From assembly GCA_003550325.1 (NCBI GenBank), contig QKWP01000809.1, positions 44,292-108,291 on the forward strand: a DNA stretch of 64,000 nucleotides, written 5' to 3'. The stretch comes from Gigaspora rosea (lineage: Eukaryota; Glomeromycota; Glomeromycetes; Diversisporales; Gigasporaceae). Shown here piece after piece: positions 46,290 to 56,587 of this stretch; the first letter of the stretch is position 1; each line of letters opens with the position of its first letter. The notes beneath the pieces were generated by a model. The model worked only from the letters and a program-made list of their open reading frames with translations. It was not told the origin of the DNA and did no database searches. A program made the translations under genes and the position numbers.

Positions 46290-49265
46290 AATATTATCTC
46301 TATGAGTTCTTGATTAAATTTAATAAAAATTTTTTTATTTGAATTCTATGGATTCATAGAATTAAAATAAAAAAATTTTCATCAAATTTGGTCAAGAACT
46401 CGTGGAGATATCTTTGATGAAAGTTTCTGTAAATAATTTCAACACAGCTTCTTTGTAATGTTTTTTTGCTTTTTCAAAATAACCCACTATTCGGTGATAA
46501 TTTACAAGAAATTTTACTATGCTAACTAAAAAAAATTTATAACAAGACTTGTAGCACATATCATTGACTAATAGAATCTCAAATTTCATAAAAAAATATT
46601 GAAAACTAGTGAAGATATTAACATTTTTGTAAATTTGGACGCATACATTTTCTCAAGTTTTTCCCTAAACTTCAGATGCTTTCGGAAGCACTTGCTCAAA
46701 ATGAAACCTCAAAATGTGACTAAGCAAGTTGATAGAATAGATAATCAAGAGTCTTTAGTTAAAATTTCATCAAAAATGGATTAAATATTGATGAAGTTAT
46801 GATGATTTTTCAATTTGCTTCCAGATTCGGGATTTTCTAAAATTTTCAATTTTGATGAAAACAGAAAAATCACCATCACAGGCTAGATTTTTACAAGTTC
46901 AAATGAAACAAGTTACTGCGCACTAATATAATAAATAAAGAATAGGCTAAAATTTCAAGTTATTTGGCTAAATAATCATTCTATAATAGCTTTTTTCATT
47001 TGGCGCAGCTTCCTTATAATATACTTTTTGAAAATAGAAGAATCTTTCATCAAAGATATCTCTATGAGTTCTTGACTAAATTCGATAAAATTTTTTTATT
47101 CGAATTTTATATATTTGTAGAATTAAAATAATTATTTTTATTGAATTTGATCAAGTGGTTGCAGAGATATCTTTGATCAAAGTTTTAGAGAATTTCAAAA
47201 CGCGTATCACATGACAGATACGTTTAAATTTTTGACAAAACTTTGAGCAAAGTTATCTTAGCAACCACCTAATCAAATTTGATGAAAATTTTTTTGTTTG
47301 AATTCTATGGATCCTTAAAATTCAAATAAAAAATTTTTTATCAAATTTGATCAGGTAGTTGCAGAGATATCCTTGATCAAAGTTTTGTCAAAAATTTAAA
47401 CGTATCTGTTATGTAATACACGTTTTGAAATTCTCTAAAACTTTGATAAAGATGTCTCTGCAACCACCTAATCAAATTCGATGAAAATTTTTTTATTTGA
47501 ATTCTACGGATCCATAGAATTCAAATAAAAAATTTTCATCAAATTTGATCAGGTGGTTGCAGAGATATCTTTGATCTAAGTTTTAGAGAATTTCAAAACG
47601 CATATCACATGACAGATATGTTTAAATTTTTGACAAAACTTTGATCAAGGATATCTCTGCAACCACCTGATCAAATTTGATGAAAATTTTTTTATTTGAA
47701 TTCTATGGATCCGTAAAATTCAAATAAAAAAATTTTCATCAAATTTGATCAGGTGGTTGCAGAGATATCTTTGATCAAAGTTTTAGAGAATTTCAAAACG
47801 TGTATCACATGACAGATACGTTTAAATTTTTTAACAAAACTTTGATCAAGGATATCTCTGCAACTACTTGATCAAATTTGATGAAAATTTTTTTATTTAA
47901 ATTTTATGGATCCGTAGAATAAGTAAAAAAATTTTCATCAAATTTGATCAGGTGGTTGCAGAGATATCCTTGATCAAAGTTTTGTCAAAAATTTAAACGT
48001 ATCTGTCATGTGATATGCGTTTTGAAATTCTCTAAAACTTTGATCAAAGATATCTCTGCAGCCACCTGATCAAATTTGATGAAAATTTTTTTATTTGAAT
48101 TCTATGGATCTGTATAATTCAAATAAAAAATTTTTCATCGAATTTGATTCGGTGGTTGCAGAGATATCTTTGATCAAAGTTTTAGAGAATTTCAAACCGT
48201 GTATCATATGACAGATATTTAAATTTTTGACAATCTTTGATCCAAGATATCTCTGCAACCACCTGATCAAATCCATAGAATTCAAATAAAAAAATTTTTA
48301 TCAAATTTGATCAGGTGGTTGCTAAGATACCTTCACTCAAAGTTTTGTCAAAAATTTAAACGTATCTGTTATGTAATACACGTTTTGAAATTCTCTAAAA
48401 CTTTGATCAAAGATATCTCTGCAACCACTTGATCTAATTCAAAAAAAATTTTTATTTTAATTCTACAAATATATAATTCAAATAAAAAAATTTTCATCGA
48501 ATTTGGTCAAGAACTCGTAGAGATATCTTTGATGAAAGTTTCTTCTATTTCCAAAAAGTATATTATTAAGAAGCTGTGCCAAATGAAAAAAGCTATTATA
48601 GAATGAATATTTAACTAAATAATTTGAAATTTTAGAAAACAAAATTTTAGTCTATTCTTTATTGATTATATTAGTGCGCAGTAACTTGTTTCATTTGAAC
48701 TTGTAAAAATCTAGCCTGTGATGTTTATTTTTTGGTTTTCATCAAAATAGAAAATTTTAGAAAATTCCAAATCTGGAAGAAAATTGAAAAATCATCATAA
48801 CTTCGTCAATATTAATCCATTTTTGATGAAATTTTAACTGAAGACTCTCGATTATCTATTCCAGCAACCTACTTGGTCAGTTTTGGAGGTTTCATTTTGA
48901 GAAAGTGCTTCTGGAAGCATTTGAAGTTTAGGGAAAAACTTGCGAAAATGTATGCGTCCAAATTTACAAAAATGTTAATATCTTCACTAGTTTTCAATAT
49001 TTTTTTATGAAATTTGAGATTCTATTAGTCAATGATATGCACTACAAGTCTTGTTATAAAATTTTTTTAGTTAGCATAGTAAAATTTCTTGTGAATCATC
49101 GCCAAATAGTGGGTTATTTTGAAAAAGCAAAAAAACATATTACAAAGAAGCTGTGTTGAAATTGTTTAATCAAAGATATCTCTATGAGTTCTTGACCAAA
49201 TTTGATGAAAATTTTTTATTTTAATTCTACAAATCCATAGAATTCAAATAAAAAATTTTTAAAAA
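46290..49265. repeat. 3 kb composite palindrome containing eight ~197-bp palindromic units
   Basis: The outer arms (about 46430-47040 and 48530-49190) are inverted copies of each other, centred near 47790; both contain, for example, AAGCTGTG(C/T) and CTTCACTAGTTTTCAATATT-type phrases. Between them (47040-48540) lie about eight units with palindromic centres GAATTCTATGGATCC..., near 47103, 47300, 47500, 47698, 47893, 48097, 48280 and 48460. Each arm reads GATATCTCTGCAACCACCTGATCAAATTTGATGAAAA or its complement. Linkers (TTTTAGAGAATTTCAAAACG...) appear in both orientations. A partial extra arm copy is at 49780-49920. There is no coding capacity. Confidence 0.88.
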
Positions 49266-51514
49266 TATTATGATTTTCAAAAGTTTACAAATTGATTCTA
49301 ACTTTGTGCTCTAAAAAACTTATTCAGAATATTAAAATACATTATGCTGGTATATTTAATTTTATATTTCTTAATTATTATATGAATTACTAACTAATTT
49401 GCTTAATGATAAACTCGGCAATTGTATTATATAATTATTTGTTTATTGACATACAATCATAATCAATGATCGTAATACATATTCAAGTTGCTATTGATAC
49501 TAATGCCTGATTACATGCTACAACTACTTTTACTTATTTCCAATTATAATTGATTATAATTTTGCTCCATATAGCCATTAATAACTTGTTATATCTGTAT
49601 CGATCATTATAGCACAACTTAACTTGTTACAATGATTCTTGCAAAATGTGGGTAAATTGCTAAAAATAAAATATAACATGTGTAAAATTTTAGTAATTCG
49701 ACAAAATATTCAATTATGACCCTTTTTAAAACAATTTAAATTTGGACCTTAGATCAAATTTGAACCAATTTATATTACAAAGAAGCTGTGCCAAATGAAA
49801 ATCTATTATGGAATGAATATTTAACCAAATAATTTGAAATTTTAGAAAACAAAATTTTAACCTATTTCTATTGATTTTGTTAGTGTGCAGTAGCTTATTT
49901 CATTTGAACTTGTAAAAATCAATATTGGTAAATTATGCACATATTACGCATTTGCATAATCCTAAACACTCGAATTCAGGCCAATACTATAATTCCGGCC
50001 AAAATTTACAAATTTCCAGTAAACAATCCCGTGAATTAGTGTTCCGCATGAACTAGACTGGGCAGATATTTTTAAAAATCTGGAATTGGTCCAGGATCAA
50101 TATTATTTATCCGGTCCATCCATTATATTGGCCAATTTGTTTCGACCCCAAAATGAAATTTCATGCTTAAATTTATTACAGTACGAATTTTCATAACAGA
50201 TAAGAACAGCCTGTAGAAAATTATGGTGCTTATATATTTAATTATAGCCAAATATGTATTAAAAAGGTCAGTTTTTTAAATTTCTTTCTACAGCTTAGCA
50301 TAGCTCTTTTATTGAGTTTTATTGGTTTTTTAACTTGTCTAGACGTCAAAAAAGTTCTTTTGTTAGGTTGTAACAAATGCTTCGTTTGTTAGTTTTTCAA
50401 CGTCACTTAGGAGCAAATTTTCGTAACAGTTTATTGAAAAAAGGCCCAAAAAATCAAAGTAAAGAAAAACTTCTCTAGAAAATAAATATTGCACTCTACA
50501 TTATAAACATTTTTGACCAAAAGCTAGCTTATGTTTCATACCGGACCGGGCAGACCTTATTAAAGTTCCAGATTCGGTCTGGTCTATGGACCGGACCGGA
50601 TCTTTTGCGGAACACAACCGCGATCACGCGCGGATCACGCACGTGATCCCGCATCCCGTGCGGGATTTTTGTAAATTGCTCATCACTACCTAGTCCTAGC
50701 TTTAATTCTAACACTAATCCTAACCTTAATAATTCATTGTACTTATTGTTATAGTGCGCACCAGTGCGTGCTCAGAGCCAAAAATATTTATCGAAAATAA
50801 AAAAATCAAACCAATTAGAATATAGTTACAAAATTAGGCTATTCGAAGTTAAATCTTTGGCCCTTCCAAAATGTTAAACAACCAATCAAAATGATGGATG
50901 ACTCCCCTTAATCATATAATTTATACCATTTTGTATCGACCAATGAAATTCGCCTGTATGCTTTACGTGACAAAATGTGAGTTTAAAATCTTTTTGCTCA
51001 CTTAAGCAAAAATAGATATGCTAAGGCGGAAGTTTATGTGGAACCGAAATTTTTCGGAAAATGAGTAAGCATAAATATTGAGTAAATATTCGATACTTTT
51101 CCGTAAAAGTAAAGTAAAAACTAAAAAAAAATTTATTCAGTATTCCTCTAAATATAATTTACAGTCTAAATTCTCGTGATTAGTGATCGAATCTGTATAT
51201 GCACAAGATCATGAGAATTTTGGCTGTAAAAATTGTATAAAAGGTACTTATTTTCAGATGAATTTGATATATAATTTCTTTTCTTGCTCCTCTCTTTTGT
51301 GAGAGGAACATAATGTAAACTACTGAATCGATTTGATTGGCCTAATCAGAACTTAACTAAATTTCTAAACCAAATTTAACATGCGGTTTTATTTCACTTA
51401 AATTATCTTAGAAATATTAAATCCACTAATTCAGCAGACCATCCAAATTATTATCATAAAATACAATTTGACTTCTAGTAATTATTAAAATCAGATACGA
51501 AACCACCTGCATAA
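49266..51514. other. gene-free TE-rich interval
   Basis: GTTCCGCA at 50041 is mirrored by TGCGGAAC near 50606, with related GGTCCGGTCC-type contents, suggesting a roughly 570-bp TIR remnant. At 50620-50690 lies a truncated end of the TAGTGATGGGCAA family (CCGTGCGGGATTTTTGTAAATTGCTCATCACTA). A Harbinger-like end (GATTGGCCTAATC) lies near 51345. Confidence 0.5.
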
Positions 51515-54464
51515 TCATGTTCTAGTCAGAAATATAAAAATAAGAATCCAAATAATATAATAAAAGATAAAAAAAAACATAATTTTTAAAAAAATTCCCC
51601 TAGAGTGTAACTTGATATTTTTCGTGTCAATTCTTTTACTAGTATACATAACATCTGGATGTTTTGGTGGAATAATTTGCAATGTTTTAACTATTTTGTC
51701 GGCTTCTAAGAAATGACTTTTAATTTTATTTGCATATATGTCATCATCTGTACTTTCCAAAAGTTGAACCCATTCAGAAAGTTTTTCTAATATATCACTT
51801 GCTACAGGCCGTTTTTCTGGTTCAAAATCCATGCACTGGTTTGCCAATTCAACATAATAACTAGGAGTTTCAGGGGCAAATCCTGGTCTCGATCCATTGC
51901 AAATTTTTATTAGAAGACCAATATCAAATTCTTCACCATCGAAAGGTCTTTGTCCTGTAGACATCTCTGCCATTATGACACCAAAACTATAAATATCGGA
52001 TGCTTGTGTAAGTTTTTGGTTTTGATCTGACAAAACTTTAGGATCGACATAAGGCATGACTCCATAAATTTCATCTCCATCGTCATACTTTTTAGATAAT
52101 CCTAGGTCTGTGATGTAAGATCGTAAACCTTTACTGCTTTGATCTAGTAAAATATTACCACTATGTAAATCGGCATGAATATATCCTGCATAATGAATAT
52201 TATTTAAATCATCTGAAATGTCTTTAAGTATTTTTAATTTAGTATACCAAGTAAGATTTTGAAATTCCTTTTTTAAAAACTTATGAAGGCTACCATGATT
52301 GGCATATTGAAATACCATAATGTATTCATTTGACTCTTTGTTCAGAGTCAAACCAAAGACTTTGAGGCGATTTCCATGCCATTTACATTTCATAAAATTA
52401 TTAAACTTTATAAATTTAAGTAAAATTAGTTCATTATATATTAAATAAAATTGTAGAATAAATAATGATTAGCTTACTTCTTTTAAAGAATCATACAAGT
52501 TCTTGAGCGCAACTATGCTAGATAGTTCACGTGTTCTTATATAATTACCATTTTCGTAAACAATTTTTCGTGCTCCATCTAACCAGGTTGCAGAATATAC
52601 AGTGCCAAATCCTCCTCTGCCAATTTCCTCAATATTTTCTAGTCTATTAAATGGAATCCATTCAATTATATTTTCGTACTCGAAAGTACGAAGTTGAAAT
52701 TTTTTAATGCAAATGTCAACATCCTTATATCCAGTTGTCGCCTCTTGAATTGTTATATCTGGATCACATGTCTGGCACCAAGCTTGGGTTGTGTTGCTTT
52801 TATTACAATGCGCACATTTTCCATAAAAATCACATCTTTATATATTAATCAGGTATTTTTCGTATTAGTTATTTTGCTTTTTTTTTTTTTGATATTAAAA
52901 ATAAACTGCATGCTCACCGACTAAATCAATATAAATAAATTCTTAATTACTCTATGGCATATTTTAAATTCATCAATTAATGAATGTACTTTATACTCAC
53001 CCACTAAATTAATTTGAATAAAAAAAAATTAAGTACTTGTTTGTAGAATTATTTAATATATTGGTTAAATGTTTTTTATACTCACCCACTAAATTAATAA
53101 TGAATTTCAATTCACATTAACTGTTCATTTAAATATTTCAATTAATAAATATTTATACTTACTGACTAAAATAGCATGAATAATGTGAATTAATAATAAT
53201 CATGAAATATGACGGAAATATACAGATTAATAATTTATACATACCGACTAAAATGAAATTAAATATTCATGAACTTGAATAACTTATTTTAAATAAGTAA
53301 AATCATAAACATTCTTTATACTCACAGGCTTATTGATTAAAATAAAATGAATTAATATTTATAAATTAAAATAATTTATTTAAATATACGTATATTAATA
53401 AATGATTTTTGTACTCACTCACTAAATTATCAAAAATAAAATAAAATTCAACATTCATGATTTTTTATGGCTTGCTTTATAAATGCATATATTAATGAAT
53501 GTTCTATATACTTACTCCCTAAATCAATAAAATTAATGTGAAACAAATTAAATTAAATATTTGTGAATTTAAATAACTTAGTAGATTAACAAATGTTATT
53601 CATACTCACTTGCTAAATGAAATTAAATTTACATGAGCTTTAAGATTTAATTACAAGCAAATATTAACAAAATATTCTTTATACTTACTTTCTAATTATC
53701 AAAAATTTGTAAACTTAAATAAGTTCATTTTAAATATTTTATTATTATTAATAATAAATGATCTTTATACTTACTCACTAAATCAACATGAATGAAATGA
53801 AATTACATATTTATAATCTTGAATTCGCTTGATTTAAAAACATATATAATTATACTCACGGGCTAAATTACGCAAAATAAATTGATTTTGAATTATTTGT
53901 TTTAAATGATAATTATTTGCTATTGTCAAAAATGATTATTATACTAATAATTGATCATCAGACTTACTCCCTAAAGAATTAAAGTGATTTTTAAGAAAAA
54001 ATTAAGTCTCTATTGTTAAATGTTTAACAGCAAATATTTTGGAAAATAACATACTTTTTAAACCAGTTATAGTATTCAACAATATTTTTCTCAACACCAA
54101 CCCCATAAAAGCAACAAATGGCAGTTTTCCAAATTCCCATAGAATTTCCTGCTTCAGCTGATTTTTGATAATACAAAAATGCTTTATGCTTATCTCTTTC
54201 AACTCCAATTCCTAAATAATAACATTGACCAACTTGATACATTCCTTTAGACTCACCCATTCCCGCAGACAAGCTATAATACTTGAATGCTTCATATTCA
54301 TCCTTTTCAACACCAATCCCATATTCGTAACAATAACCAAGCCAAAATGTTCCATCTGGGTCATTAATATTGACTAGTTTCTGGTAATCAATAATATTCA
54401 GTTCGCTAAAAGCATTAGCGAAATGAATAATTACTGAGCTGTTATTGCTTTTTATATTTGACAT
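51515..54464 (-). CDS. Sel1 / zinc-ribbon / TKL-like kinase / TM protein, 16 exons including 13 three-nt microexons
   Basis: Exons in order are 54464-54055, thirteen 3-nt exons (see the next entry), 52835-52478 and 52405-51515. The total is 1698 nt, 565 residues. Exon 1 has about three Sel1 repeats (CYEYGIGVEKDE, CYYLGIGVERDK, CFYGVGVEKN). The microexons code residues 137-150. A CxxC...WCxxC zinc ribbon lies at 157-173 and a kinase domain at about 215-500: GRGGFGTV loop 222-229, VALK Lys 261, HADLHSGN with catalytic Asp 348, DLG at 369-371 in place of DFG. A hydrophobic segment at 541-562 ends the protein, a likely tail anchor. The zinc ribbon plus kinase matches a large Glomeromycotina TKL-like family. 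Sel1 repeats ahead of the kinase are unusual there. The end of the Sel1 exon (AA) and the zinc-ribbon exon are in frame only when the microexons or a multiple of three are included. An alternative is two separate genes. The start could also be ATG 54548. Confidence 0.8.
52918..53970 (-). other. array of thirteen 3-nt microexons and twelve short introns
   Basis: Thirteen times the minus strand reads AG-NNN-GT(R/A)(A/T)G, i.e. acceptor, three bases, donor. The microexons lie at 53968-53970, 53860-53862, 53775-53777, 53689-53691, 53610-53612, 53516-53518, 53419-53421, 53326-53328, 53245-53247, 53163-53165, 53086-53088, 53001-53003 and 52918-52920. Their bases are GGA CCC TGA AAA CAA GGA TGA CCT TCG TCA TGG TGG TCG. 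The introns, including the two flanking ones, are 84, 105, 82, 83, 76, 91, 94, 90, 78, 79, 74, 82, 80 and 82 nt, typical of this genome's other introns. Joined after AA in exon 1 they give KDPENKDDLRHGGR and run straight into CDFYGKC. All fourteen introns are phase 2. Intron interiors are only loosely similar. Confidence 0.82.
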
Positions 54465-55204
54465 TGTGACACAATTATATATTAATGTAACACTTAAGTT
54501 ATTTATGTATTCAGGGTATGATGGGGATAAGGTAATGAAAGAAACCAAAAAAAAAAAAAAAAAAGAAAAGAAAAAGAAAAAAATTAGAAAGATCGTAATT
54601 ACTAGAATTCGTGGTATTATATTGTGTATAATTACGTATAATGTCCGAAATAAACTTAATGTTTAAGTTCCACCAAATTCTCATTGTATAAATAAATTAA
54701 CCATTTTTATTTAAAGTTTCCAATGTTTTTTTTACGCTAAAACTCACTCATCATTTCCGATTGTGGGCGCAATTGATCATATGCTTAATTTACTATTGAG
54801 TTTTGATAGATCTTTGTAAAAAAAATTTATTATCTTATTGAAATTTGCATCGAATTCGAGTTGCATTTATCTTATTGTTTTTCTTCTTGGAATTTTGTGT
54901 GTAACTACGATGTCATGTGATTCTTAAAATCTGAGTTTATGGTTCTTGATCGTCGAGTAACATATTTGCCAAAATAATCTAAATTTCTCATATAGTACGT
55001 ACTGTACGTACGTAACGATAGGCTTTATTGATTTGCATTAGGTTTTATGGTGCGTGTTGCTTATTTTTATTAGCCTACTCCTATCTTTTTTTACAGGAAT
55101 GTTGTAGAACATTTCAATAATTAAATGTATGCGTTACTATGCAAACTTTATTTTGAAATTATGTACGATACTGTACAGTACGTACTAGGGTGGTAACTCG
55201 ATTA

Positions 55205-55870
55205 CAGTATGATTCCCCGAAAGTTAGTTCCCCGCCAGCTCATTTTTCCGACACTATATCCTTGACAGAATGTTTCACCTATAGCACTTTTTGTTGACAG
55301 AATCTTTTCTCGACATACCATGTTTTCGACATCCCCTTTCCTTGACATCTCATATTTTCGACAAGACATTTATCTGACATGACATATTTCTAATTTGACT
55401 TTTCTCCGACACTAAGTTTTATTGAATGCACTTTTTCGGACAAGAACGATAAACCCAGTGATCATCGCATCACGTGAAATCATGCAATTACGTCATTTGT
55501 TTACTAGCACTATCAACTCGGCCTAAATTATACTATCACCTAACCCTAATCTAACCCTAACCCTAACCCTAATTTAGGCCGAGTGCTTAATCATGTCACT
55601 CTACCCAATAATTATTAAACGAAATTTCTAATCGGTGAAAGATCTTGTCGGAAAAAAGATGTCGGAAACATGTCATGTCGGAAAAATATTCTTTCTGAAA
55701 TAAGTCATGTCAGTAAAATGTCTTTTCGAATATATGCCTGTCAAGGAAAGGGAGGTCGGAAAACATGGTATGTCGAGGAAAGATACTGTCAACAAAAAAT
55801 GCTGTAGGTGAAACATTCTGTCAGGGATATAGTGTCGGAAAAATGAGCTGGCGGGAACTAACTTTCGGGA
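55205..55870. mobile_element. TIR element of about 670 bp with repeated TCGACA/TGTCGGAAA motifs
   Basis: CCGAAAGTTAGTTCCCCGCC at the left is mirrored by GGCGGGAACTAACTTTCGG at the right. The arms extend for about 250 bp with many TTTTCCGACA/TGTCGGAAAA copies. A clean duplication was not found. Confidence 0.72.
55543..55576 (-). repeat. interstitial telomere-like (CCCTAA)n
   Basis: CTAACCCTAATCTAACCCTAACCCTAACCCTAA lies in the centre of the TIR element, flanked by a small inverted repeat GCCTAAATT/AATTTAGGC. On the minus strand this is TTAGGG, the usual fungal telomere unit. Confidence 0.85.
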
Positions 55871-56587
55871 ATACAACCGTTGAGGTACCCTATGTACGTA
55901 TGTACTAAAAATACTTGAATTTTATTAATAAATCGTGGATTTGCTTTCAGGTCATTCCCGATTATAGCTATATCTCCACAATTAGCATCCTTATGAAATA
56001 CTAAATATGTGATAAATTTATAGTAAAAATGTATATCTATAGATGAAATAAATTTTGTAAAATAAAGAAATTCCTGAAGTAACCTTTGCGAATGATAAAG
56101 TTTTCTAGCGAAAGAACGTGGAGCACTACTCCGTCAAGTATCTTCACGATGTCTAATAAAAGAAATTCGAGCAATAATATGAAATTTGATGTTCACAGTA
56201 ATTTGAAAAGCGCAGACCGAATTTATAGCGAACGATTAATCTTTATGCCTCAAATTGCAAATGAATGAAATTTAAGTTTTCAACTTAACGAACTTAATTC
56301 AAAAACAGGGTACTAAGTTGCAGCTACAATTCTAGTAATTTTTGAAAATGTTTTTATACCCATTTGAAAATGACGGATCCATAACTTGAATCATTTTTCG
56401 GAATACTTACCGCATTGTATACATATTAAATTCATGATTTAATGATAAACATAAAGTATGTATGCAATTACAGACAACACAATTTTTAAGTATGATAACT
56501 ATTTACATTTAATTGTTTTACATTCTAAAAATTAATATTGTACAAGTTATATTTGAACTATTATTGACATAAAATCCCAATTCGTTT

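Larger units (their letters stand above)
54549..56587. other. intergenic interval
   Basis: It contains an A-rich run at 54550-54580, the inverted-repeat element at 55200-55870 and no supportable gene. Confidence 0.6.

Noticed and set aside
46004..48285. Several 60-65 residue ORFs in the composite palindrome
   Set aside because: Low-complexity products of palindromic units without coding features.
52694..52924. Plus-strand 76-residue ORF
   Set aside because: Antisense to the zinc-ribbon/kinase exon.
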